Notes: a model not told the origin generated them from the letters alone. 9,705 nt of DNA from Bacteroidales bacterium UBA2198 (GCA_002328625.1 DCVC01000203.1:10247-19951), one strand, 5' to 3'. Positions 1 to 7,138 are shown, counted from the stretch's first letter. Numbers and translations: made by a program.

Positions 1-519
1 TGATGTTTTTACCATGATATCAAGATCAGCAATCACATCTTCAATCAGTTTTTTGCAGTCGACATAAGTGAGTTGAGCATTACGGCCTAACCGGGAAAAA
101 TCCAATAGTGATTTGATAAGCATGGTCATCCTGTTTGTGGCATTATTTACTGCACGAAGATATTTGCGTGCATTGTCATCCAATTGGTCCAGGTAATCCT
201 CCTCAAATACCTGCATATAATTAGATACTGTCCGCAGCGGTTCCCTGAGATCATGTGAAGCTATATAAGTGAATTGCTCGAGTTCCTTGTTCGCGATGAG
301 TAACTCTATTGCCCTTTTTTCTTTCTCCTGGTTTTGAAATGCAAGTTCCTTGTTTGCAATGACTAACTCTGCTGCCCTTTTTTCTATTTCCCTGTTTTGA
401 ATTGCAAGTTTTTTGTTGGCAATGATTAATTCAGCAGCACTTTTTTCTTTCGACCTGTTATGGAACGCAAGTTCTTTATTAGCTTTGATTAGCTTGTCCG
501 ATTTTTGTCTTTTGTCCAT
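1..519 (-). CDS. Soluble sensor histidine kinase with repeat coiled coil, 3' end beyond left edge
   Basis: The visible part is 173 codons, from an ATG at 519 to the window edge, with no stop. Residues 10-80 are a tandem 21-residue repeat rich in ANKELAFQN and EKEKRAAEL, predicted to form a long coiled coil. A HisKA dimerisation/phosphoacceptor domain follows, with H-box IASHDLREPLR and phospho-accepting His89, then LLDFSRLGR at the end of the second helix. The HATPase_c half should lie beyond the left edge. There is no signal peptide, membrane segment or PAS domain, so a cytoplasmic enzyme is inferred. Family knowledge: such kinases autophosphorylate on the His and pass phosphate to a response regulator, which is not seen here. 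The protein resembles the kinase encoded upstream (664-1485) through the coil and H-box, suggesting paralogues. No clear Shine-Dalgarno precedes the ATG, as is common in Bacteroidetes. Confidence 0.9.
   Translation of the reverse strand, partial: MDKRQKSDKLIKANKELAFHNRSKEKSAAELIIANKKLAIQNREIEKRAAELVIANKELAFQNQEKEKRAIELLIANKELEQFTYIASHDLREPLRTVSNYMQVFEEDYLDQLDDNARKYLRAVNNATNRMTMLIKSLLDFSRLGRNAQLTYVDCKKLIEDVIADLDIMVKTS
281..492 (-). repeat. 63-bp tandem repeat, about 3.4 copies, encoding a 21-residue coiled-coil unit
   Basis: The repeat phase begins at exactly 281, 344, 407 and 470 on the plus strand, each unit opening with AGTT and then a C/T-rich stretch, with no indels. The protein unit is approximately L-(I/V)-I-A-N-K-E-L-A-F-Q-N-(x)3-E-K-R-A-A-E. 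Twenty-one residues equal three heptads, so the period keeps the coiled-coil register. Copies have diverged mostly by substitution. The unit nearest the HisKA domain (281-343) and its neighbour (344-406) are most alike. The copy nearest the start codon is the most diverged and is cut short at the N-terminus. Confidence 0.9.
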
Positions 520-663
520 TTCCGCTCAACTAAAACCTGCTGATATTAACTGCAGGATAAACAATGTTTGAAAGTGTACGCAACGTTCATGATAACAATT
601 TAATAATCAATTTCATATAAAATATATAGCCATTCGCACGGATACATGGCATAAATTAACCAG
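520..663. other. Gap between the two kinase genes
   Basis: This is 144 bases of AT-rich sequence between the stop of the upstream kinase and the ATG of the downstream one. No match to the Bacteroidetes TAnnTTTG -7 element and no hairpin followed by a T-tract was found on the minus strand. The gap is large enough to carry a separate promoter for the downstream kinase, but none can be pointed to. Confidence 0.4.
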
Positions 664-1485
664 TCACCGGTCACCCTTCTTCACCGGCAGGCTGAAAGAA
701 AAAGTTGCACCTTCCCCCTCTGCACCTTCAGCCCTCACCTTTCCGCCATGACGGTGAATGATGCGCTGTACAATAGCCAGCCCCATTCCTGTTCCTTCAA
801 AGTCATCAGCTTTATGCAACTTCTGAAAAACATTAAAAAGCTTATGAGAGTATTCCGGATTAAAACCAACGCCATTGTCTTTTACGTAATAAATATCAAA
901 CCCGCTCTCAGAGCGGCCGAAGACCCTAATTGACGGTTTCTTCCCATTGGAAGAAAACTTAATTGCATTTGTAAGGAGGTTGGCCCAAACCAGACTCAAA
1001 TATGTCGGATCAGCAAATGCTTCAGGCAGCGGATCGACCGTAAGCTCTATTCTGTCAACAACATCCGGTGCTGCCTGCTCTTTGAACACTGAGATTGCCA
1101 TTTTAGTCATGTTTATACCGGAGAAGTTCAGTTCGCACCTGTAAACCCTTGACAATGCCAGCAGGTCAGTAATAAGCTGATCCATTTTTTGTACGTTACT
1201 TCGGATCAGATTCAGCAGTCGCTTACCTTCAGAGTCGAGTTTGTCTTCATAATCCTCCAAAACAAACTTTGAGAATCCATCAATGGCACGCAGAGGCGCA
1301 CGCATGTCATGAGAAACCGCATAGGCAAAAGCGTCGAGGTCCTTATTGACAGATTCCAGCTGGGAAGTCCGCTCAAAAAGATTCTGTTGCAGTTGTTTGA
1401 TGAGGCTGAGCCGTTTCTTGTCGGCCTGTTTGCCTTTGGTGATATCAACAAACGTTGTGTCAGGAGATTTGTTTTTGGTTACCAT
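664..1485 (-). CDS. Small soluble sensor histidine kinase (HisKA plus HATPase_c)
   Basis: A complete 273-residue kinase core. Residues 11-50 start with FVDITKGKQADKKR, which resembles the end of a PAS/PAC domain running into its linker helix, although no PAS fold precedes it. The HisKA H-box is AVSHDMRAPLRAI with phosphoacceptor His59. HATPase_c has its N-box in ANLLTNAIKFSS (Asn169, Asn173), G1 box DNGVGF (203-208), an F-box-like VFQKLH (219-224) and G2 box GTGMGLAIV (231-239), so all ATP-binding motifs are present and the enzyme should be active. There is no receiver domain, signal peptide or membrane segment, so it is presumably cytoplasmic. An in-frame TAA two codons upstream of the ATG rules out a longer in-frame start. 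It lies 32 bases after the T9SS protein gene and probably shares its transcript. The signal and partner regulator are unknown. Confidence 0.93.
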   Translation of the reverse strand: MVTKNKSPDTTFVDITKGKQADKKRLSLIKQLQQNLFERTSQLESVNKDLDAFAYAVSHDMRAPLRAIDGFSKFVLEDYEDKLDSEGKRLLNLIRSNVQKMDQLITDLLALSRVYRCELNFSGINMTKMAISVFKEQAAPDVVDRIELTVDPLPEAFADPTYLSLVWANLLTNAIKFSSNGKKPSIRVFGRSESGFDIYYVKDNGVGFNPEYSHKLFNVFQKLHKADDFEGTGMGLAIVQRIIHRHGGKVRAEGAEGEGATFSFSLPVKKGDR

Positions 1486-1517
1486 ATTTTATAAGCTTAT
1501 CATCGTATCTGTAAATT

Positions 1518-3278
1518 TCATTGACTTTCAAAAAATATCTTTTCTGAGATATTTTTTTTGTCTGAGTTAAAAGAGACAATATAGATTCCGGTTTTCAGAA
1601 TTGGATTAAACTCATGATAGCCTGGTTCATAAATCTTATAAACAAAAAGAGTCTGCCCCAATATGTTATTAATTTTCAGGATCCCGTTTTTGCAGAATGG
1701 AAGCTTGATTTCAACTTTAAGGATTCCGCGAGCCGTATAAATTTTAATCCAGTCTTCACCTGAAGTCAGATCCGGAATATCTGTAATGTTGTTGGAAAGA
1801 AGGAGAAAAAATCTGTTCTGATAATGATCAGCTACAAGGTTAATCTTGTATTGTCTGCCAGATTGCAGTTCCTGCCTGCTACCTGTAATTATATCTGACA
1901 GGTAGATAGTTTTATAATTGAAATCTCCTTCAAGTCTTTCGATTCTGAATATGACCTCCCCGTCTCTTTCTGTTTTGATGCCGAGCCTAACAGTGCAGAG
2001 ATTTTCTCCTGTCACGGGCAGAGCATTTATGGATAACCTGCGACCATCCTCGCCGAAGGAATAAAAGTTTGTCGTTTTCGAATCTGTATTAAATAGCTTA
2101 AGCGCATCAAGCTGGCCGTCAAAGTTATAGGTTGCCTTCTCGTCGAAATAGACTACCAGGGGATCATAAGAGGTTGAATCATCGGAATAACCTGAGACAA
2201 GCCTTAAGTATGGTTTTTCCCCTTTCATTTTCGATTTAATAAAAGGATGCGCCTGATTATTTAATCTGACATCGTTATTCATGGAAAGAGTACCGGTCAC
2301 CGGCCAGGTACCGTCAGATACATGGACAAAGAATCCCTGCATTGAAGGGATAATATTGGCAGCAAATCCATCGCTCGATATACCATTCATGTAAGTACTG
2401 TAAGTACCTCCATACTGATCTGTGGTACTGCTTTTGAAATAATAAAGGGCATCATCGATATTTGTCTTAGTCCACCCGGATGGCGCTTTCCAATCGATTG
2501 GAGAAGGATAGGGATTCCCGATAAGATTGAAGCCTTTTGTATAAAGATTGTTGTTGTTATAGAGAGTCAGTGACAGGTTGCCGTTATTGACTATACCGGT
2601 GACATCCACAGTGTTGGCAGCAGCTGAAGAGCCAAAGTTAACTGCATATCCCCACATCGGATTTAACACCCATGCAGGATTTACATAACTGACCCATCCT
2701 GAAGATGTCCGGTCCTCATCATACCTGTAAAATGATGCAAATGGTGCTGCGAGGTCCATATCGTCTCCAAACTCGCCTACAGTGGCCGCCTGGAACGGGG
2801 AACCGAAGTATTTATAACCAAAGCCTGAAGAAAGGTAACGTTGCATCGTAACATCGCCAAATACCTCGCCGGTACCACTGCCGTCGATAAGCGCTGTCTG
2901 AGTTACCGTGGAAAGAAGAGTTATGTTCCCGTTTGCATTCAACGTGCCGTTGCTTAACAGAATTCCGGATAGTGTCTGACCGGCAGTCAGAATTGAAGTC
3001 GTACTGCCTGAAGCAATTGTAAGATTGTTGAAAAGAACAGGTGATGATCCGCTTAATGATTGGGTAACTCCGGCAAAGATCACCGTATTGGTGTTATTAA
3101 TGACATAACCATCATTTACTGCGGCTCCCATAAGAACTATATTACCGCCGGCACCGACAAGGCTTGTACCGGGTGAAATAATCAAACCCTGACTCAGTCC
3201 TGGATGGTTCAGGAAAAGAGCCAGCGCGAAAATCATCACACTGCTTAGTGGCTTTACAGAGGTATTTTTCCTTAACAC
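1518..3278 (-). CDS. T9SS type A sorting-domain surface protein
   Basis: A 586-residue exported protein. Residues 1-30 are a signal peptide (basic KNTSVKP, hydrophobic MIFALALFL, likely cleavage near GLSQ). Residues 35-135 are a repetitive Gly/Asn/Thr-rich beta region with the VLFNNLTIASGST pattern common in Bacteroidetes surface proteins. Residues 146-330 carry the RYLSSGFGYKYFGSPFQ, GFNLIGNPYPSPIDW and IPSMQGFFVHV motifs, a set recurring in large T9SS cargo. The last 80 residues form the sorting domain: ILKINNILGQ, then KTGIYIVSF and the basic NSDKKNISEK end. Family knowledge: this tail sends the protein through the outer membrane and is usually cleaved, with the cargo attached to the surface or released. 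The start codon is GTG, since an in-frame upstream TGA comes first and no ATG allows a full signal peptide. It lies 47 bases after the fibre-like gene. Binding target or activity is unknown. Confidence 0.9.
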   Translation of the reverse strand: MLRKNTSVKPLSSVMIFALALFLNHPGLSQGLIISPGTSLVGAGGNIVLMGAAVNDGYVINNTNTVIFAGVTQSLSGSSPVLFNNLTIASGSTTSILTAGQTLSGILLSNGTLNANGNITLLSTVTQTALIDGSGTGEVFGDVTMQRYLSSGFGYKYFGSPFQAATVGEFGDDMDLAAPFASFYRYDEDRTSSGWVSYVNPAWVLNPMWGYAVNFGSSAAANTVDVTGIVNNGNLSLTLYNNNNLYTKGFNLIGNPYPSPIDWKAPSGWTKTNIDDALYYFKSSTTDQYGGTYSTYMNGISSDGFAANIIPSMQGFFVHVSDGTWPVTGTLSMNNDVRLNNQAHPFIKSKMKGEKPYLRLVSGYSDDSTSYDPLVVYFDEKATYNFDGQLDALKLFNTDSKTTNFYSFGEDGRRLSINALPVTGENLCTVRLGIKTERDGEVIFRIERLEGDFNYKTIYLSDIITGSRQELQSGRQYKINLVADHYQNRFFLLLSNNITDIPDLTSGEDWIKIYTARGILKVEIKLPFCKNGILKINNILGQTLFVYKIYEPGYHEFNPILKTGIYIVSFNSDKKNISEKIFFESQ

Positions 3279-3325
3279 TTTATGGAAATTGATTTGAGAA
3301 TTTTTGTTTATAGATCAACGAATAA

Positions 3326-5680
3326 TCATTTTGAATCAACAAGAATGTTTATATCCTGAAATCTGGCAATATCTCCGCTGTTAATGGAAGTGCAGTACAA
3401 CTCAAAATAATCACCCTTGTGTACATCTACAAGATGAATAACCGAAGAAAACTGGAATGGCTGATTTGCTGTTGTAATCCTTAATGATGTTTCTCCGTAG
3501 CGAGTAGTGGTTACTCCATTTTTTACTATCCCGACCGTAATGACCCTGCTGGTGTTATTTACCGAAACATTCCCTGAAACATATATGAAAAGGTCTCTTG
3601 AATTTGAGGGTTGGTATGAGAACAGGTTGTTGTTAATAACAAATTTGCAGGTAAAAGAGTTTGTGTTTGTCCAGTTTATCTTATACCAGGCATTTGCTGT
3701 GGTACAAGTCGTTGTTAACGTATTGTTTACCACATTGATTTGACAATGAGGATTCTTGTCTCCCATCCCTGCATTACTCTCGATGAAGGCATCTGCATCT
3801 CTGCCATCTGGTCGGGTGAAATCAAACCCGCTTATGAAAGTGCCCTGATTATTCCAGGCTGTATTTTTAACAAATATTGCTTCAAATGATGTAAAGCCGG
3901 CAGGATGGTAATGAATTCCAATATCTGTTCCTGACACTGTGTTGTAAAAAGTACAATTAATAATTGAGATAATATATGAGACCCCTGATAACAGATTAAT
4001 CCCTGCTCCACATTGGAAGAAATCGGTTTCAGAAATTCTCATTTGCCCACCGCTTGACGTTCCGCCTGCGATTTCCAGTCCTGCTGATGTACAATCCTCA
4101 AAATCAATTTCAAAAAGCCAGAGGTCAGTGTTTGTTGTGGAAACAATTCCTTTGTTAAACCCTGTAAAAAATGCATCTTTCACTTCATAATAAACTTCGC
4201 TCCCCGTGAAGTGAATTGCATCATTCCCGGCAGAGTTTGAAAAGGCCTCGAAGGTCAGCATTTTGAAATATGACTCGGACCTGCAATCAAACATAGGATT
4301 GCCTGCCACCCCTGCTGCAGCTTTTATATTTGTTTCCCCGTATGAAATGCCCTGAAAAGTGACAGGATAGGGAAGATTGATTGTTTGTGTTGCATCTATT
4401 GTGAAAGTGCCCCCGCCAAGCCTGACAACAGATGGACCGGTCATATGTATGTTCAGGAATTCAACAACTTCTGCAATTGTTGCAAAACTTGCTGCCATAC
4501 CTACATCAAACAGATTATCTGCCCTGGTTTCTCTTTCTTTTCTTATCCAGTTCGACCCCGTAGCAATATATGTCCTGCCACGCCAACGGGTAAGGAATGA
4601 AGCTGTATCGGCGTCAATGGTCTTTCCGGCTTCCGGAATAACGGTAATCAGATCAGTGTAATTACCTGTATTTTTTACAGTGATTGCCAGCCCGTCATCA
4701 GCACTTGTGACTGCAGGCAGAGTAAGTGTAATATTACCGGAGGCAAGAATTATTGTTTCGGTTTTTAATAAAGTGGAAGAAACAGATTTGACTACGGGAA
4801 CATTATAAACACTGCCCGAATTTGTCCATGTACCGGTTCCGTTCGCATCTGAAACAAGAACTGCCCCGGCTGATGCTCCTGTTCTGAGAGTTATCTGCCC
4901 GTTAACATCAAGTGCGGTAAGAGGAGTGACATAATCTCCTATCCTTACATTTTTACTGAAGGCTGCATAATTGTCTCCAAGGGAAAGCGTCGGACTGTCA
5001 GGGTTCAGGCCACCAAGATGAAAAGAGGGTGCCCCTGTTTTAGCGTATGCGGCCCTGGATTCAAGCCTGATATTTCTCTGATGCAGAAAGTTCCTGAAAA
5101 TAAAATCGACCAGTGTATAAGTAGCGTCGGTGGTTTCAAATATAGCTCCGTTCTCCGCGGTCCTGTTTCTCAAACGGAGAATTGAAGGGCCATAAACATC
5201 CCCGTCCTGGCGCAGAATTAACTCTTTTGTGGCCCGGATAGTACCGGTTGTGGCGTTCCCGATATTTACGTTACCATTCACTTCCAGCCGCTCTGACGGC
5301 ACTGTGGTTCCGATACCAACATTCCCTGCATTGTAATAGATACTGGTGCCATCTGTTATCCATTGGCTGGTAATCCCTGTTGCAAAAGGTATCCATGCTG
5401 TTCCGTTCCAGTGATAAAAGCCATCCGCAATTGATCCTCCAAGGCTGTAGACAATCATTCCCACAGGTACCGGAGCTGTCAGAGGGGCCGGAAGGATAAG
5501 ACTATTAATGGCTATTCGTGGAATGAGCAACCCTTTATTGGTACTCTCCAATTCAAGCAGTGAGTTTGGATCCAGCGTAAGGACAGGCCCGTCAGTTATC
5601 TTAACCTGGGCATTTAAGGATAAAAGTAATCCGGAAAAGAAGCATAATAAGAAAATGGAAGATGTCTTGAGGTGTTTCAT
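3326..5680 (-). CDS. Exported phage-tail-fibre-like protein with beta-helix and jelly-roll-like end
   Basis: A 784-residue protein. Residues 1-24 are a signal peptide (MKHLKTSS, hydrophobic core, SLNA before QVK). Residues 87-101 contain GFYHWNGTAWIPF. Residues 119-141 (GNVGIGTTVPSERLEVNG) and 244-269 (VRIGDY..TALDVNG) are the GIGTT-type units of phage tail fibres and related Bacteroidetes surface proteins. Residues 300-380 resemble a fibre beta-prism (LTLPAVTSADDGLAITVKN, IATGSNWI). From about 395 to 610, VVRLGGGTFTI and repeated short strands suggest a right-handed pectate-lyase-like beta-helix. Residues 648-784 look like the jelly-roll cap of tail spikes (HKGDYFELYC, ARFQDINILV). No catalytic site could be identified and no T9SS tail is present. 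All eight mature cysteines lie after residue 465. AAGGA sits only three bases before the ATG. A trimeric adhesin or appendage is inferred; the fold assignments are by pattern only. Confidence 0.8.
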   Translation of the reverse strand: MKHLKTSSIFLLCFFSGLLLSLNAQVKITDGPVLTLDPNSLLELESTNKGLLIPRIAINSLILPAPLTAPVPVGMIVYSLGGSIADGFYHWNGTAWIPFATGITSQWITDGTSIYYNAGNVGIGTTVPSERLEVNGNVNIGNATTGTIRATKELILRQDGDVYGPSILRLRNRTAENGAIFETTDATYTLVDFIFRNFLHQRNIRLESRAAYAKTGAPSFHLGGLNPDSPTLSLGDNYAAFSKNVRIGDYVTPLTALDVNGQITLRTGASAGAVLVSDANGTGTWTNSGSVYNVPVVKSVSSTLLKTETIILASGNITLTLPAVTSADDGLAITVKNTGNYTDLITVIPEAGKTIDADTASFLTRWRGRTYIATGSNWIRKERETRADNLFDVGMAASFATIAEVVEFLNIHMTGPSVVRLGGGTFTIDATQTINLPYPVTFQGISYGETNIKAAAGVAGNPMFDCRSESYFKMLTFEAFSNSAGNDAIHFTGSEVYYEVKDAFFTGFNKGIVSTTNTDLWLFEIDFEDCTSAGLEIAGGTSSGGQMRISETDFFQCGAGINLLSGVSYIISIINCTFYNTVSGTDIGIHYHPAGFTSFEAIFVKNTAWNNQGTFISGFDFTRPDGRDADAFIESNAGMGDKNPHCQINVVNNTLTTTCTTANAWYKINWTNTNSFTCKFVINNNLFSYQPSNSRDLFIYVSGNVSVNNTSRVITVGIVKNGVTTTRYGETSLRITTANQPFQFSSVIHLVDVHKGDYFELYCTSINSGDIARFQDINILVDSK

Positions 5681-5746
5681 AAGTCCTTACTCCATTATTA
5701 TTACCGTGTAATACTTACCTTTTAAATATCACAAGTCGGCTATTTG

Positions 5747-5763
5747 TATTGCTATAAGCAATA
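5747..5763. promoter_or_regulatory. Perfect 7-bp inverted repeat, possible operator
   Basis: TATTGCT-ATA-AGCAATA is a perfect inverted repeat with a 3-base centre, lying 67 bases upstream of the fibre-like gene's ATG. The position and symmetry suit a dimeric repressor or activator site. There is no T-tract on either side, so a terminator is unlikely. Function is inferred only from symmetry and place. Confidence 0.35.
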
Positions 5764-5882
5764 TTTTGTCTTCAGGAGAACGGAATTATGATCGAGATCA
5801 CCAACTCATAATAAATAACTTGAATTATTCTGACAAAGTTGTACCACTCTATATCAAAAACTGTTACACAATTCAGTGATTT

Positions 5883-5894
5883 AATTATATAATT
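5883..5894. repeat. 12-bp AT-only palindrome
   Basis: AATTATATAATT is an exact palindrome in the middle of the divergent gap. In such AT-rich DNA this could be chance. It may also help DNA melting near a promoter. Confidence 0.3.
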
Positions 5895-6056
5895 CCCATA
5901 TCCCATCTGCTCCGTGAAGAACTGCCAGGAACAGTCTGAAAGAAGAATTATGCATTTTAAGAATTATATATTATTGTCCAAAGATTCAAGTTCCGGGTAA
6001 GTTATTATTAATCATCAACTAACCATGCATCAAAATAACATGAAAACCGATATTCG

Positions 6057-6066
6057 GAACATGTTC
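6057..6066. promoter_or_regulatory. 10-bp palindrome upstream of the CYTH gene
   Basis: GAACATGTTC is an exact palindrome 75 bases before the chosen CYTH start codon. Its half-site GAAC/GTTC is the kind of symmetric core seen in several bacterial operators, but no regulator can be named from it. Confidence 0.25.
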
Positions 6067-6140
6067 AGCATCAGAGGCACGATGGAAGCGACCTGACAAT
6101 TATTTTTTCAAAACAATTGGATTATCTTTATTTTCATAAT

Positions 6141-6608
6141 ATGTCATCCGAGATTGAAAGAAAGTTTCTTGTCTGTGGCGAGTTCAGGAGTGAAGCCACG
6201 GAATCGTCTGAGATCGTACAGGGGTATCTTTCTTCGTCGCCGGACCGTACCGTGAGGGTGCGCATCCGCGGTGAGAAAGGGTACATCACGGTCAAGGGCA
6301 GAACGGATAAGTCAGGCATTGAGAGGTATGAGTGGGAGAAAGAGATACCTGCTGACGATGCCAGGGAACTCATGAAGCTCTGTGAGCCGTTCCCGGTTGA
6401 GAAGACCCGTTTCCTGGTGCCTTACGGACAACATATCTTCGAGGTGGATGTCTTTCACGGGGCTAACAATGGACTTGTGATGGCAGAGATCGAGCTCGGA
6501 TCGGTTAATGAGGCGTTTGAGAAGCCTCCGTGGCTGGGCGAGGAGGTCTCCGGCGACCCCAGGTACTTTAACTCAGCCCTTTCGGTCAAACCCTTCAGCC
6601 GATGGTAA
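6141..6608 (+). CDS. CYTH-domain triphosphate tunnel metalloenzyme
   Basis: 155 residues, about the usual size for the bacterial single-domain CYTH family. The signature ExExK appears at the N-terminus as EIERK (Glu4, Glu6, Lys8). Further tunnel residues follow: RTVRVRIRG, YITVKG, ERYEWEKEIP, EKTRF, FEVDVF and AEIEL, ending with the typical WLGEEVSGDPRYFNSAL. Family knowledge: these enzymes bind a triphosphate in an eight-stranded beta tunnel with Mg or Mn and cleave inorganic triphosphate or thiamine triphosphate. A few make cAMP. The exact substrate cannot be told here. The ATG at 6141 puts EIERK at residues 4-8, as in the family. An in-frame TTG at 6117 would add eight unconserved residues. 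The gene overlaps the next by 7 bases (ATGGTAA), pointing to coupled translation. Confidence 0.93.
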   Translation: MSSEIERKFLVCGEFRSEATESSEIVQGYLSSSPDRTVRVRIRGEKGYITVKGRTDKSGIERYEWEKEIPADDARELMKLCEPFPVEKTRFLVPYGQHIFEVDVFHGANNGLVMAEIELGSVNEAFEKPPWLGEEVSGDPRYFNSALSVKPFSRW

Positions 6609-7138
6609 AGGTAAAGAAGAGCAAAGCTGAGATAACGCGTATCGTCATTGCAGTCCTGCTGATAATAACTGCAATTGTGATTGCATCACTGACAATCGGA
6701 CGCGACATATATTACGGCTCGCGTGATGAGGGAATGTTGTCTTTTGCCATTGTAAACGCCTGCGGTTATCTCTTCTTCCTCTTCATGCCGGTGGAGGTGG
6801 CATTCGTATATTACCTTCAGGGCGATATCAGCGTCGCGGCACTGAATGCCGTGGCTATAAGCACGGCGCTCTTCTCACAATCGATCGATTATTCAATCGG
6901 CCTGCTTATGAGTAACAGGTTCATTGATAATTTTATCGGCCGGAAGCGATACGTTAAGGCTGAAAAGTACATCGAAAAGTACGGCAACGTCACAATTTTT
7001 GTATTCAACTCCATGCCCCTCTCCTCACCTGTCATCTCTCTGGCGGCCGGAATGCTCCGGCACAGGATCAGGGACACGGTGATCTGCACTGTCCTGGGAT
7101 TAATGGTCAAGTACCTCGCCCTGACCCTGATCTTCTAG
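6602..7138 (+). CDS. VTT/DedA-like inner membrane protein
   Basis: 178 residues with hydrophobic segments near 12-32, 46-72, 76-102, 128-151 and 157-177. The second half has the layout of the VTT (SNARE-associated/DedA) domain: a membrane segment ending in YSIGLLMSNRF, a basic loop FIGRKRYVKAEKYIEKYGN, then FVFNSMPLSSPVISLAAGML and a last hydrophobic helix. The aromatic-polar-Pro stretch followed by an AAG matches the re-entrant loop region of the family. Family knowledge: several DedA/VTT proteins move lipid carriers such as undecaprenyl phosphate across the inner membrane. Whether this shorter, divergent member does so is unknown. It starts inside the CYTH stop region, so the two are translationally coupled. 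That linkage suggests a shared task but does not identify it. No clear terminator follows. Confidence 0.75.
   Translation: MVKVKKSKAEITRIVIAVLLIITAIVIASLTIGRDIYYGSRDEGMLSFAIVNACGYLFFLFMPVEVAFVYYLQGDISVAALNAVAISTALFSQSIDYSIGLLMSNRFIDNFIGRKRYVKAEKYIEKYGNVTIFVFNSMPLSSPVISLAAGMLRHRIRDTVICTVLGLMVKYLALTLIF

Larger units (their letters stand above)
5681..6140. other. AT-rich divergent intergenic region
   Basis: This 460-base stretch separates the start of the fibre-like gene (minus) from the CYTH gene (plus), so promoters for both should lie here. No credible coding sequence was found on either strand. No exact Bacteroidetes TAnnTTTG element was found in either direction. It contains three clean palindromic stretches (5747-5763, 5883-5894, 6057-6066) and otherwise simple AT-rich sequence. 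Confidence 0.7.

Noticed and set aside
281..492. Tandem repeat as a CRISPR array or intergenic satellite
   Set aside because: The repeats are contiguous, without spacers, and in frame within a kinase coding sequence, giving a regular coiled-coil unit.
748..1451. Open frames on the plus strand and in another minus frame over the second kinase
   Set aside because: They lie inside a complete, motif-rich kinase gene, have no recognisable domain and lack conserved composition; they are shadows.
3326..5680. Fibre-like gene as evidence of a prophage
   Set aside because: No capsid, terminase, tail assembly, integrase or lysis gene lies nearby, and the protein carries a signal peptide, which phage fibres lack.
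3326..5680. Beta-helix protein as a pectate lyase or other polysaccharide lyase
   Set aside because: No catalytic motif could be picked out; the helix pattern alone is shared by many tail spikes and adhesins.
3507..5711. Plus-strand open frames across the fibre-like gene
   Set aside because: Short, without family features, and antisense to a coherent signal-peptide-bearing protein.
5883..5975. AT palindromes as a replication origin
   Set aside because: No DnaA-box cluster, no iterons and no replication gene nearby; simple AT-rich intergenic DNA explains them.
6117..6140. TTG start at 6117 for the CYTH gene
   Set aside because: It adds eight unconserved residues (MDYLYFHN); the ATG at 6141 places the EIERK signature at residues 4-8, as in the family.
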